Source: Microbacterium sp. B35-30
GTDB lineage: Bacteria; Actinomycetota; Actinomycetes; Actinomycetales; Microbacteriaceae
Assembly (NCBI RefSeq): GCF_010634855.1
Contig: NZ_MWLQ01000006.1
Location: 59,924 to 123,923, forward strand
Length of the DNA stretch: 64,000 bases
Direction of reading: 5' to 3'
Of the stretch, positions 35,047 to 44,957 are shown one piece after another (positions within the stretch are counted from its first letter, which is position 1; each line of letters opens with the position of its first letter). The translations under genes were made by a program, and so were the position numbers. The notes beneath the pieces are model-generated. The model had not been told where the DNA came from, searched no databases, and saw nothing but the letters and a program-made list of their open reading frames with translations.

Positions 35047-38000
35047 ATGAGACTTATCGCCATCGCCACGTCGCTCGCCGTCATGGCCGGCCTGAGCATG
35101 GGTGCGCCGCTCCCGGCGGCCGCCGCCGAACCGGATGCTGTTCCCCCCGAAGCCAAGATCACGGGCGATCTGAAGGACCGGTTCCATGAGGACCCGGTCG
35201 CCGATTTCTGGATCACGTTCAACGCCAACGCCGACCTGGCGCCCGCCAAGGAGATCACCGACTGGGACGAGCGCGGTCAGTTCGTCTACGACGCGCTCAA
35301 GAAGTCGGCCAAAGCTTCCGAGGCGGCCGTGGCGGCCGAGCTCGAGGCAGCGGGCGTGAAGTACACGTCCTACCCGCTCGTCAACGCCGTGCTCGTCAAG
35401 GGCGGCACGCAGGACCTCGCGCTCGACGTCGCCTCGGTGGGGCAGGTCGCCGAGATCCACGCGTCGCCCCAGGTCGCGCTCGTCGAACCCGTCGAAGAGG
35501 AGACGCCGGCTGAAGAGGGCCTCCGCCCCGACGCCGCGGTCGCAGACGACGCGGGCGTCAACGCGTGGGGGGTGGACGCCATCCGCGCCCCCGAAGCCTG
35601 GGCGATGGGCGCCACGGGCGCCGGTATCACGGTGTCCAACCTCGACTCGGGCGTCCAGTTCGACCACTCGGCGCTGGTGTCGAAATACCGGGGCGCCAAG
35701 CCGGACGGCACGTTCGAGCACGACTACAACTGGATGGCCACCCGGACCACCTGCTCGGACGCGCCCTGCGACGACAACGGTCACGGCACGCACACCATGG
35801 GCACGATGGTCGGCGACGACGGCACCAATCACGTCGGTGTCGCCCCAGGCGCGAACTGGATCGCGACCGACGGCTGCTGCAGCAGCTCCGGTGCCGAGTC
35901 GCTGCTGGAGTCCGGCTGGTGGCTGCTGGCCCCGACCGACCTGCAGGGCAACAACCCGGATCCCTCCAAGCGCCCCCACATCATCAACAACTCGTGGGGC
36001 CAGGACACCGAGCACGACTTCCACACCTTCTTCAATGCGATCGACGCGGCCTGGACGGCCGCCGGCATCTTCAGCGTCTGGTCGTCGGGCAACACCTCTC
36101 CGTATGCGGACTGCGACACCGTCTCCTCTCCGGGCGCGGCCCCGAGCGCCTACTCCGTCGGCGCCTACGACGTGAGCGGCAACCTGGGGGCCTTCTCGCG
36201 CAAGGGTGAGGGCGAGAACGGCCAGATCAAGCCTGAGATCTCGGCTCCCGGGGTGGGTGTTCGCTCGTCGTATCCCGGCAACCAGTACGTCGAGATGTCG
36301 GGCACGTCGATGGCGTCACCGCATGTCGCCGGCGCCGTCGCCGACCTGTGGAGCTACGACCCGACGCTGATCGGGCAGGTCGAGGAGACCCGTCGCCTGC
36401 TCGCCGAGTCGGCCGTCGACGTCGACAACACGTCGTGCGGCGGGACCGCCGACTTCAACAACATGTACGGCGAGGGTCGGCTGGACCTGCCCCGCCTGCT
36501 CGAGCTCGCGCCCCGTCAGGGCGGCACGCTGACCGGAGTGGTCACCGCGAACGGTGAGCCGGTCGTCGGCGCCGACGTGACGATCAGCGGACCGTTCACC
36601 CGCTCCGTCGGGACGGACGAGGCCGGCCGGTTCTCGGTGAACCTGCCCGTCGGCGACTACCGGCTGAGCACGAAGGTCTTCGGCTACCTCACCGCGACCG
36701 CCGAGGTCACGATCGTCCTGGGCGAGCAGTCCTCCGCCGACCTCCCGCTCACGGCCGCCCCACGGCACGACATCCGCGGCACGGTGGTCGACGGGGAGGG
36801 CGACGCCGTCCCGAACGCCGACGTCTCGGTCAGGGGCACGCCGCTGGACCCCGTCCGCACGGACGCCGACGGCGCGTTCGAGATCGCCGACGTGCCCGAG
36901 GGCCAGTACGGCATCGCCGTCACGCCAAACGCCTGCTTCTCGCCCACCTCCGTCCCGCTGACGGTCGGTGCTGAGAACGAGCGGCTGGAGATTCCCGTAG
37001 GGCTCGTCGTCGACGGCGGCGGCTACAGCTGCGCCGTCTCCGAGGGGGAGCACCTGCGGGGTACGGACAGACTCGACTTCGAGGCGCCCTTCGTCTGGTC
37101 CGAGGTGAACCTGCCGTTCCCGATCGCGCTCTACAACGGGAGCCACGACACGCTCGGCATCGGCCTGCGCGGCGTGATCTCTCCCGACGCTTCCACGGGA
37201 CCGGGCTACGGCGGTGCCGGCGCCTTCCCGTTCTCCACCGAGACCCCTGTCGAGTTCGCTCCGGGTGGCGGCGTGTTCACAGCGGCGACGAAGCTCGACG
37301 GCGAGGACGCATTCGTCGTCGAGTACCGCGACGCCAGGATCTGGGCCTACCCGATCCGGTCGGAGTACAGCGAGCCGGTCGACTTCTCGGCCACGTTCAC
37401 CCGCTCGGGCAAGATCGTCTTCGGGTACGGCGACGGCATCGGCACCGAAGACCCGGTGACGGCCGGCGCCCGCGCGATCACGGGCATCCAGGGCTGGGCC
37501 GGCGTGGACGGCATCCGGTTCTCCGACAACGCGCCGGTGCTCGAGGACGGGATGATCGTCACGTACGACCTGCCCGACTGGGGCTACCTCGATGCCACCG
37601 TCGTCGACAAGAACGACGGGCTGCCGGTATCCGGTGCCACGGTGTCGTTCACCGATGAGGACGGACTCGTCGAGTCCGTCACGACGGGGGGGACGGGCGT
37701 CGTGCACCGCCAGCTTCCCGTCGCCGACTACACGATGACGGTCGAGGCGCCGAACTACGTGACCGCGTCGTACGACTTCACCCTCGACGAGCTCTACGCG
37801 AAGGCGAAGATCGACGCGCGCCTGACCACCGGCGTCGCCGACCTGAAGTCCGACGGTCTGGACGTCCTGATGGGCACAGATCAGAACGGCGTCGGCTCGC
37901 TGACGCTGACCAACAACGGTTCCGCCCCGCTCACGTACGACCTGGGCGAGGCCGAGCGCCATCCCGAACTCGACGGCGCGGGCGCCACGACGCGCACCGG

Positions 38001-41000
38001 GACAGGGGCGGACAGCACCATCGACCTCACCGCCTGGACGGCCGGTGCGAGCGACATGACGCCGTCGAACGTCGACGGAGAGTTGGAGGCATCCGCCGCC
38101 GCGGAGGCGGATGCGGCCCTCAAGGTCGGCGCGACGGCCGGCGGCGAGGTCATCACCCGTATCGCGATCCCGGGCACCATCGCGGAGAAGGAGCCCTCGG
38201 GCGTCGGGTACGACGGAGACGTGTGGGTCCACGATTACGACAAGCGGACCAACACCGCCTACACGGTGACGGGCAAGTCCACCGGCAAGGTCTTCGACGC
38301 GGCGTGGAACCCCGACTACCGGGCTTTCGACATGGCGCTCGACACCGAGACCGGTGACATGTGCCAGATGGAGGACAGCCCTGACAGCTACATCCACTGC
38401 TTCGACCGGGAGACGGGCAAGGAGACCCGTCAGATCAAGGGTGACTGGTCCACGTTGCCCCTGACCGGGCTCGCCTACAACCCCGAGGAGGACGTGTTCT
38501 ACGTCGGCGGCCGGAGCAACGGCATGATCGGGACGGTCGCGGGCACGTCTCACGACGACGCCGGCGCACTGCTGTCGTTCTGTGCCCCGCCGCTGCCGGA
38601 GATCATGGGCCTGGCCTACAACCAGGCGTCCGACACCATCTGGTACACGGACCGGACCTCCAACCGGCCCACCCGCCTGCTGCAGGTCGACCCCGAGGAC
38701 TGCTCGCTCGTCAACGCGTGGTGGTTCCCCGGCATGAAGCCGGGCGCGGGTGGCGGCCTCGAGACCGACTCGACCGGCGCGCTGTGGGCGGTGGATCAGC
38801 TGACCGACGAGGTCCTGCTCGTCGACGTCGAGGACGACCTGTTCACCGACCTTCCCTGGCTGTCGCTCTCCTCAAGCGGTGGCACACTTGCCCCGGGAGA
38901 ATCGACCACGGTCAAGGTCTCGATCTCCTCGAAGGACGTCGACCCCGGCACCCTGGCGGCGAACGTCATCGTGCGGTCCGACTCCGGGCGGCAGTCGAAG
39001 GCCTACGTCCCGGTGACGCTCACAACCTCCGCCTACCAGGTGGCCGTCGACGCGGGCGGGTCCTCGTTCACCGATGCCACCGGCTTCGCCTGGTCTGCCG
39101 ATCAGGCGGCCGGCGAAGGCACGTGGGGCTACCAGGGCAAGGACAAGGCGACCTCCACGCGCGCGCCGATCGCGGGCACCGAGGACGACTCTCTGTTCCA
39201 GTCCCAGCGCACCACGCCGGACCGCGACCTCGTCTACACCTTCCCCGACGTACCGAAGGGCACGTACAACATCGACCTCGGGTTCGCGGAGACCGAGCAG
39301 GTGGGCGTAGGCAAGCGGGTCTTCGACGTCCTCGTCGACGACGAGCTGACGCAGTACGCCTACGACGCCGCCTCCGCCGTGGGTCCGGACGCCGCCGACT
39401 GGCACACCGCCGTCGTGCAGCACGAGGGCGGACCGCTGACCGTCGAGCTGCGCGGGGCGAAGGGCCTGCGGGCACCGAGCGTCGGGGCGCTGCGCGTCAC
39501 GCTCGACCCACGCGGGGCCGAGGCCGAACCGGAGCCTCAGCCCGAGCAGCCGGAAGCGGGCCCTGTGCCCGTGGCGCCGGCGGGTCGCTCGTACTCGGTG
39601 CAGGTGACCGAGGGGCTCTACCGGCAGGGAACCACGGACTCCGAATGGCAGGGCGACGACCTGTGCGGCGTCCTGTGGTTCGACTCCAGCTTCCTGTTCC
39701 CGTTCTACGACACGGCCTGGGACGGCGTGTGCGTGACGACCAACGGATCGCTGGCATTCGACCGGTCGAGCAGCCAGGCGAGCAACACGGCGCTGCCCTC
39801 GCGGAGCCCGGTCGATGCCATCTACCCACTGTGGGATGACTTGATCGTCGACGACCAGGCGGGCATCTACTTCGGCATGACCGAGGTGGACGGGATTGCC
39901 GCGGAGGTCATCGAGTGGCGCAACGTCACCTTCTACAGCGACCGGACGGCCAGGGTGAGCTTCTCCGTCACCCTGATCGCGGACGGCCGCATCCAGATCG
40001 GGTATGGCGACGGCGTCGGCGGTGACAACCCCCTCACCCACGGGTCGTCGGCGACGGTCGGCCTGGAGAGCCTGACGCGCAACCCCGCCAGCCAGTACTC
40101 CTTCAATCAGCCGGTGCTGACGGCCGGGCTGGGGCTGGAGTACACGCTTCCGACGTCGGGCACGATCGAGGGAACGGTTACCGACAAGAACGACGGCCAG
40201 CCGATCGCCGGTGCGATCATCACGCTGCGCGGTCCCGCCGGCGACCGGGTCATCACGGCCGACGAGCTGGGCCGGTGGAAGGCCCAGGCGCTGGTCGGCG
40301 AGAACACCGTGGAGGTCTGGGCGCCGAACTACGTCACGGCCAGCCACCCGGTGACCATCGCCGCGAAGGACCAGGCCGAGGTGGTCGACACCGCACTGAC
40401 CACGGGCGTCCTGACGGTCACCCGAGGCGACCTCGATTGGCTGCTGGCCCAGGGCCAGACCGCCACGGCTGACGTCACCGTGACGAACACGGGCTCCGCC
40501 CCGCTCCAGGTGGAGCTGCGTGAGCAGCGGCGCACCGACGACGGCGGGCACGAGGCCGCCGACCTGCCGTGGCTGACCCTCACGGGCAAGGCCGCGGACG
40601 GCACGGTAGAGCTCGGGGTCGGCGAGTCCACCACGGTCACCGCGAAGGTCGACAACGCCGGCGTCGAGCCCGGCGTGCTCGTCGGGGACGTGCTCGTCGC
40701 GTCCAACGCCGGCAAGGACGCGTCCCAGTTCCAGCCGGTCCGACTGGCGACCTCCGCCTACTGGCAGGGCGTGGATGCCGGCGGGTCCGGGTTCGTCGGC
40801 GCGGACGGCTTCGTCTGGTCGCCTGACCGCGCGCTGGGCTCGGAGCCGTGGGGGTACGTCGGTGGCACCGATCGTGCCACCAAGGCCGACATCGGCGGCA
40901 CGGAGGACGACGACCTGTACCGCACCCAGCGGACGGGCAAGACGTTCAGCTACGTGTTCAAGGACGCGCCCGCCGGGACGTACCGCATCGGTCTCGACTT

Positions 41001-41235
41001 CGCCGAGATCGACAAGGTCAAGGCCGGCATGCGGGCGTTCGACGTCCTGGTGAACGGGAACCCCGTGCTCCACGACCACGACGTCCAAGCCACCGTAGGC
41101 GCGCTGACGGCGGACGTGCAGGAGGTCACCGTCGAGCACGCCGGAGGCGATCTGACGATCGAGTTCACCGGCGAGATCAGCGAGCGCGAGCCGATCGTCA
41201 ATGCCCTGAAGGTTCGGGAGGATCCGCGCCTCTGA
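35047..41235 (+). CDS. Giant secreted S8 family serine peptidase (subtilase)
   Basis: A 2062-residue exported protease. A signal peptide covers residues 1-27 (ends AAAAEP). An inhibitor-like propeptide follows (about 30-160). The subtilisin domain has Asp200 (LDSGV), His246 (NGHGTH) and Ser421 (GTSMASP), with NNSWG for the oxyanion hole near 316. After it come two Cna-B/carboxypeptidase-regulatory-like domains, a nidogen-like block, another regulatory-like domain, a beta-propeller-like region and a malectin-like domain (about 1330-1490). The second half repeats this: nidogen-like, regulatory-like, then a second malectin-like domain (about 1905-2055). No sortase signal or C-terminal membrane segment is seen. 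GGAGG lies 8 nt before ATG. Confidence 0.92.
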   Translation: MRLIAIATSLAVMAGLSMGAPLPAAAAEPDAVPPEAKITGDLKDRFHEDPVADFWITFNANADLAPAKEITDWDERGQFVYDALKKSAKASEAAVAAELEAAGVKYTSYPLVNAVLVKGGTQDLALDVASVGQVAEIHASPQVALVEPVEEETPAEEGLRPDAAVADDAGVNAWGVDAIRAPEAWAMGATGAGITVSNLDSGVQFDHSALVSKYRGAKPDGTFEHDYNWMATRTTCSDAPCDDNGHGTHTMGTMVGDDGTNHVGVAPGANWIATDGCCSSSGAESLLESGWWLLAPTDLQGNNPDPSKRPHIINNSWGQDTEHDFHTFFNAIDAAWTAAGIFSVWSSGNTSPYADCDTVSSPGAAPSAYSVGAYDVSGNLGAFSRKGEGENGQIKPEISAPGVGVRSSYPGNQYVEMSGTSMASPHVAGAVADLWSYDPTLIGQVEETRRLLAESAVDVDNTSCGGTADFNNMYGEGRLDLPRLLELAPRQGGTLTGVVTANGEPVVGADVTISGPFTRSVGTDEAGRFSVNLPVGDYRLSTKVFGYLTATAEVTIVLGEQSSADLPLTAAPRHDIRGTVVDGEGDAVPNADVSVRGTPLDPVRTDADGAFEIADVPEGQYGIAVTPNACFSPTSVPLTVGAENERLEIPVGLVVDGGGYSCAVSEGEHLRGTDRLDFEAPFVWSEVNLPFPIALYNGSHDTLGIGLRGVISPDASTGPGYGGAGAFPFSTETPVEFAPGGGVFTAATKLDGEDAFVVEYRDARIWAYPIRSEYSEPVDFSATFTRSGKIVFGYGDGIGTEDPVTAGARAITGIQGWAGVDGIRFSDNAPVLEDGMIVTYDLPDWGYLDATVVDKNDGLPVSGATVSFTDEDGLVESVTTGGTGVVHRQLPVADYTMTVEAPNYVTASYDFTLDELYAKAKIDARLTTGVADLKSDGLDVLMGTDQNGVGSLTLTNNGSAPLTYDLGEAERHPELDGAGATTRTGTGADSTIDLTAWTAGASDMTPSNVDGELEASAAAEADAALKVGATAGGEVITRIAIPGTIAEKEPSGVGYDGDVWVHDYDKRTNTAYTVTGKSTGKVFDAAWNPDYRAFDMALDTETGDMCQMEDSPDSYIHCFDRETGKETRQIKGDWSTLPLTGLAYNPEEDVFYVGGRSNGMIGTVAGTSHDDAGALLSFCAPPLPEIMGLAYNQASDTIWYTDRTSNRPTRLLQVDPEDCSLVNAWWFPGMKPGAGGGLETDSTGALWAVDQLTDEVLLVDVEDDLFTDLPWLSLSSSGGTLAPGESTTVKVSISSKDVDPGTLAANVIVRSDSGRQSKAYVPVTLTTSAYQVAVDAGGSSFTDATGFAWSADQAAGEGTWGYQGKDKATSTRAPIAGTEDDSLFQSQRTTPDRDLVYTFPDVPKGTYNIDLGFAETEQVGVGKRVFDVLVDDELTQYAYDAASAVGPDAADWHTAVVQHEGGPLTVELRGAKGLRAPSVGALRVTLDPRGAEAEPEPQPEQPEAGPVPVAPAGRSYSVQVTEGLYRQGTTDSEWQGDDLCGVLWFDSSFLFPFYDTAWDGVCVTTNGSLAFDRSSSQASNTALPSRSPVDAIYPLWDDLIVDDQAGIYFGMTEVDGIAAEVIEWRNVTFYSDRTARVSFSVTLIADGRIQIGYGDGVGGDNPLTHGSSATVGLESLTRNPASQYSFNQPVLTAGLGLEYTLPTSGTIEGTVTDKNDGQPIAGAIITLRGPAGDRVITADELGRWKAQALVGENTVEVWAPNYVTASHPVTIAAKDQAEVVDTALTTGVLTVTRGDLDWLLAQGQTATADVTVTNTGSAPLQVELREQRRTDDGGHEAADLPWLTLTGKAADGTVELGVGESTTVTAKVDNAGVEPGVLVGDVLVASNAGKDASQFQPVRLATSAYWQGVDAGGSGFVGADGFVWSPDRALGSEPWGYVGGTDRATKADIGGTEDDDLYRTQRTGKTFSYVFKDAPAGTYRIGLDFAEIDKVKAGMRAFDVLVNGNPVLHDHDVQATVGALTADVQEVTVEHAGGDLTIEFTGEISEREPIVNALKVREDPRL

Positions 41236-41262
41236 CCTCATGCTGACGGGCCGCCGGCCCGT

Positions 41263-41302
41263 GACGGAGCCTCTCCCGGTCGTCGCCGGGGGAGGCTCCG
41301 TC
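41263..41302. terminator. Hairpin terminator after subtilase
   Basis: An 11-bp perfect stem (GACGGAGCCTC / GAGGCTCCGTC) with extra inner C/G pairs and no T-tract, between the convergent subtilase and DUF4192 genes. Confidence 0.75.
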
Positions 41303-41349
41303 GCGTCCCGCGCCGGGGTGCGGCGCCCCCCTGCGCGCCTACCCCGCCC

Positions 41350-42744
41350 TCACGTCGCCGCAGCGCCCGCGCGGCGGAACGCCCAGTCGGGCAGGTGGCC
41401 GGCGCTCACGAATGACAGCACGATCTGCGACAGCCCGTGCTCGGGCTCGATCTCGCACGCTCGTTCGGCGTACGCGGCGGCGTGAGTCGAGCGTCCGAGG
41501 GCCCACGACAGCCACGCGCACATCGCGAGGGGGCCCGGCTGCGAAGCCCGCGGCGCGACAGCGGCGGCGGCCCGCGCCAGCGCGAGCGCCGCCTCGAGTC
41601 GAGAGACCTGCGGCGGATCGCCCTCGCCCCACATGCGCATCGCGAGGTGGGCCGGGTACTCTTCGCCGGCCTCCCACCGCAGCTGCGCGTCGAACGCTTC
41701 GTCGCCCTGCGCGAGGTTGCCGCTCCACTGCACCAGCGCGACGTCCCGCAAGGCGGGACGCGCCAGGCACCAGACCAGGGCGGCCGTGTCGTACACGTCC
41801 GCGCCCTCGAGCGGGCGTGCGAGGGCGTCTTCGAAGAACCGCGGCAGGTCATCGAGCCCGCAGACGGCTGCGAGTGCGCGCGGGTCGAGCCGCGACGACG
41901 CGTCGGTGACGGATGCCTCGTCCTCCACGACCCCCGACACCGGGGCCGGCACAGGCCCCAGGTCGCTCGCGCGCGTGTGCGGCTCGGCGCCGGCCGTCGC
42001 GCCTCCTACCGGCAGATTGATCGGCCGCCCGAAGGCGTCCCGTTCGTGGGCTGACGCCGCGCCGTCACGAGGCACGGCGGTGGCTCGTGACGGCGCGGCA
42101 TCGTCCTTGGAGGTGGATGGGCGAGGTACGCGCGCCGCTCGACCCGGGCTTCCGGCGGCGGCGGCGCCCCCGTCCGGCCCGCACAGCACCGCGACCGCCT
42201 CACCCAGAGCGCCCATCGCCTTCTCGACGCTCGCCCGCTCCTCCGCGGAGCGCGCGGGAAGTTCGGCGCCCGTCGCCTGGTCGCCGTCCGGAGCCGGGAC
42301 GTCTCCCGATCCTGTCCACGTGAGCTCGGCGAGCGGTCTGCCCTCGGTGGGGCAGTCGGCGTCGAGGAACGATCCCCACGCATCGGCGGCCACGCACAGC
42401 ACGTCGGTGACGCGAAGGCCGCATGCGTGGGCGCGGCGCTCGAAAGCGGCGAAGAGCTCGAGATGCGGCATCCGTCCGTCCTCGTGGAACCGGGCGTCGG
42501 TGTACGCGATCGCGGCGACGGCATCGGCCTCGGGAAGCCGGCAGGCCATGCCGGTCACGGTCGCAGCAATGCGGTCGACGGACTCGGCGTCGCCCTCGGG
42601 GAGGTCGAACCGCATCGCTCCGAGGCTGCGCCCGCCGTGAAACGGGATCACCACGAGGCTGCGGGTCGGGTGGTAGCCCAGCATGCGGGGGACGATGGAC
42701 AGGAACTGCGCGGCATCCGCGGCTTTCACGACGGTGGGGGTCAT
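41350..42744 (-). CDS. DUF4192 domain protein
   Basis: A 464-residue cytoplasmic protein of the actinobacterial DUF4192 family; the function is unknown. The start MTPTVVKAADAAQFLSIVPR and LGYHPTRSLVVIPF is the family's N-terminal signature, as is VLCVAADAWGSFL. Residues about 200-290 are low-complexity and Ala/Pro/Arg-rich, then GLDDLPRFFEDALARP and a helical end with ALALARAAAAVAPR. ATG at 42744 was chosen because the frame continuing to 42978 translates the repeat tract at 42785-42950 and shows no family similarity. Confidence 0.85.
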   Translation of the reverse strand: MTPTVVKAADAAQFLSIVPRMLGYHPTRSLVVIPFHGGRSLGAMRFDLPEGDAESVDRIAATVTGMACRLPEADAVAAIAYTDARFHEDGRMPHLELFAAFERRAHACGLRVTDVLCVAADAWGSFLDADCPTEGRPLAELTWTGSGDVPAPDGDQATGAELPARSAEERASVEKAMGALGEAVAVLCGPDGGAAAAGSPGRAARVPRPSTSKDDAAPSRATAVPRDGAASAHERDAFGRPINLPVGGATAGAEPHTRASDLGPVPAPVSGVVEDEASVTDASSRLDPRALAAVCGLDDLPRFFEDALARPLEGADVYDTAALVWCLARPALRDVALVQWSGNLAQGDEAFDAQLRWEAGEEYPAHLAMRMWGEGDPPQVSRLEAALALARAAAAVAPRASQPGPLAMCAWLSWALGRSTHAAAYAERACEIEPEHGLSQIVLSFVSAGHLPDWAFRRAGAAAT

Positions 42745-42784
42745 GGTGGATGAGCCTCGTGGGCGGCACAGCCCCGCCGGAAGA

Positions 42785-42950
42785 CCTGTGGATGGATCGG
42801 GCTCGCTCTGCCCCGCAAGGGGATCCTGTGGAGGAGTCGGCAGCGGTGGATGAAGGCGCATCGCCGCCGGTAAGAACCCACCTGTGGAGGAGTCGGCAGC
42901 GGTGGATAAGCGCGCTTCGCCGGCGCAAGAGCCCGCCTGGGGAGGAGCCG
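42785..42950. repeat. Short tandem direct repeats with TGTGGA words
   Basis: CCTGTGGAGGAGTCGGCAGC occurs at 42825 and again at 42881, followed both times by GGTGGAT. A related CCTGGGGAGGAG lies at 42936 and CCTGTGGATGG at 42785. The two best copies match for about 28 bases and are 56 bp apart. The tract lies between the divergent DUF4192 gene and the small membrane protein gene. Confidence 0.6.
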
Positions 42951-42976
42951 ATTCCCGCACCGCGTATCCTGGACAC

Positions 42977-43171
42977 ATGGATTACTGGGTCGCGGTGCTG
43001 TGGACGCTCCTGCCGACCGTCCTCGTGTCGCTGATCTTCTTCTTCGTGCTGCGCAGCATCATCCGCTCGGACCGCACCGAACGGCGCGTGTACGCGAAGA
43101 TCGAGGCGGAGGAGCGCGCCAAGCGCGGACTGCCGCCGGTCGCTCCCGGCTCCGCGTCTGCCGACAGCTGA
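42977..43171 (+). CDS. Small single-span membrane protein
   Basis: A 64-residue protein with one membrane helix (about residues 5-28, VLWTLLPTVLVSLIFFFVLRSI) and a charged cytoplasmic tail (RSDRTERRVYAKIEAEERAKR). No family is recognised, though similar short proteins are common in Actinobacteria. TATCCT at 42965-42970 lies exactly 6 nt before ATG, so it is probably a leaderless gene. It precedes the cardiolipin synthase gene. Confidence 0.75.
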   Translation: MDYWVAVLWTLLPTVLVSLIFFFVLRSIIRSDRTERRVYAKIEAEERAKRGLPPVAPGSASADS

Positions 43172-43364
43172 AGCCGGACGCGCGCCACGCCAGGCCCTCG
43201 GCACCACCCGTAACCCCGCCGGGCCATTCCGCAATCGCGCGCCGTGGCGAGATCCCCGCGTGCCGGGCGGCGTCGGTCGGCCCCGATAGTGTGAGCACAC
43301 CGTGCCGTCCGCCGGCCCGGTCCGCCCGTCCGATCCGCCCGACCCTGTCGAGAGGCACTGCTCG

Positions 43365-44831
43365 ATGATCACCATCACGTTCGATGCGACGTGGTGGGTG
43401 GTGCTCGTCTTCATCGTCGACATCGTGATCCGGGTGGCGGCGATCATCATCGTCCCGCGCAACCGCCGCCCGACTGCGGCGATGGCGTGGCTGCTCGCGA
43501 TCTACTTCATCCCGATCGTCGGCGTGTTCCTGTTCCTGCTGATCGGCAACCCCCGGCTGCCGCGCAAGCGCCGGCGCAAGCAGGAGCGCATCAACGACTA
43601 CATCCACGACACCAGCGCGTCGCTCGACTTCGGCACTCTGCGTCCGCACGCCCCGCAGTGGTTCACCTCGCTGGTCACGCTGAACCGCAACCTCGGGGCC
43701 ATGCCCCTCGCGGGCGACAACGCCGCGCAACTCATCCCCGACTACCAGGAGAGCCTCGACGCGATGGCGGACGCCATCCGGCAGGCGGAGCACTTCGTGC
43801 ACGTCGAGTTCTACATCCTCCAGGCGGATGCCGCGACCGACAACTTCTTCCGCGCGCTCGAAGAGACGGCGGCGCGGGGTGTGACGGTGCGGGTTCTCCT
43901 CGATCACTGGGCGAACCGCGGCAAGCCGTTCTACAAGCGCACCCTCAAGCGGCTCAGCGCAATGGGCGCGCAGTGGCATCTGATGCTGCCCGTGCAACCG
44001 CTGCGCGGAAAGTATCAGCGTCCGGATCTGCGCAACCACCGCAAGCTCCTGGTGGTCGACGGACGTGTCGCGTTCACCGGATCGCAGAACGTCACCGATT
44101 CCACCTACAACCTGCGCAAGAACATCCGCCGCGGCCTGCACTGGGTCGACCTGATGGTGCGGATCGAAGGCCCGGTCGTGGCATCCGTCAATGCCGTGTT
44201 CCTCAGCGACTGGTACAGCGAGACCGATGAAGTGCTCACCGAGCAGATCGACCTCTTCGACGTGACGAGCGGGCCGGGCGATCTGGACTGCCAGATCGTG
44301 CCCTCCGGACCCGGGTTCGAGTTCCAGAACAACCTCAAGCTGTTCGCTGGGCTGCTCTACGCCGCGCAGCGCAAGATCATCGTGGTCAGCCCGTACTTCG
44401 TGCCCGACGAGGCGCTGCTTCTCGCCATCACGACGGCGTGCCAGCGCGGCATCCATGTCGAGCTCTTCGTGTCGGAGGAGGGCGACCAGGCGATCGTCTA
44501 CCACGCCCAGCGCAGCTACTACGAAGCGCTGCTGCGGGCAGGCGTGAAGATCTGGATGTACGAGAGGCCGTACATCCTGCACACGAAGAGCCTCACCGTC
44601 GACGACGAGGTCGCGATCGTCGGCTCGAGCAACATGGACATGCGCTCGTTCGGTCTCAACATGGAGATCTCGCTGTTCGTCCGGGGCGAGGAATTCGTGC
44701 GCCAGATGCGGTCTGTGGAGGACAGGTATCGCTCGCTCAGCCGCGAGCTCACCCTGGAGGAATGGGAGAAGCAGCCGTTGCGGTCGACGGTGCTCGACAA
44801 CCTGGCGCGGCTCACCTCCGCGCTGCAGTGA
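43365..44831 (+). CDS. cls: Cardiolipin synthase (phospholipase D family)
   Basis: A 488-residue membrane enzyme that makes cardiolipin, or a related phospholipid, by phosphatidyl transfer. Two membrane segments (about 8-27 and 39-58) precede two phospholipase D domains. The HKD motifs are HRKLLVVDGRVAFTGSQN (His225) and HTKSLTVDDEVAIVGSSN (His406), both intact. I chose ATG at 43365 (MITITFDATWWV), with GAGAGG nine bases upstream; GTG at 43302 would add a Pro-rich 21-residue lead that is not typical. Confidence 0.92.
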   Translation: MITITFDATWWVVLVFIVDIVIRVAAIIIVPRNRRPTAAMAWLLAIYFIPIVGVFLFLLIGNPRLPRKRRRKQERINDYIHDTSASLDFGTLRPHAPQWFTSLVTLNRNLGAMPLAGDNAAQLIPDYQESLDAMADAIRQAEHFVHVEFYILQADAATDNFFRALEETAARGVTVRVLLDHWANRGKPFYKRTLKRLSAMGAQWHLMLPVQPLRGKYQRPDLRNHRKLLVVDGRVAFTGSQNVTDSTYNLRKNIRRGLHWVDLMVRIEGPVVASVNAVFLSDWYSETDEVLTEQIDLFDVTSGPGDLDCQIVPSGPGFEFQNNLKLFAGLLYAAQRKIIVVSPYFVPDEALLLAITTACQRGIHVELFVSEEGDQAIVYHAQRSYYEALLRAGVKIWMYERPYILHTKSLTVDDEVAIVGSSNMDMRSFGLNMEISLFVRGEEFVRQMRSVEDRYRSLSRELTLEEWEKQPLRSTVLDNLARLTSALQ

Positions 44832-44903
44832 GGCATTCTCCCGGCGGATCGTGACCGCCGCGTGACCGCGGTTACTGAGATTCCGGCGCCGATTGCGACA
44901 CCA

Positions 44904-44937
44904 TAGGGTGACGGATGCCTCGGGGGATGGGCATCCG
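44904..44937 (+). promoter_or_regulatory. Promoter and leader hairpin of lipoprotein gene
   Basis: TAGGGT at 44904-44909 is a plausible -10 box. A CGGATGC/GCATCCG stem (44912-44937) lies at the start of the expected transcript, 20 bp before the ribosome site AGGAGG of the lipoprotein gene. Confidence 0.35.
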
Positions 44938-44957
44938 CGAACCTCAGGAGGCCTCGC

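Noticed and set aside
42785..42950. CRISPR array
   Set aside because: Units are only partly alike, spacers are not of constant length, and no cas genes are present in the window.
42745..42978. N-terminal extension of the DUF4192 protein
   Set aside because: The extension translates the repeat tract and has no family likeness; ATG at 42744 starts the conserved block.
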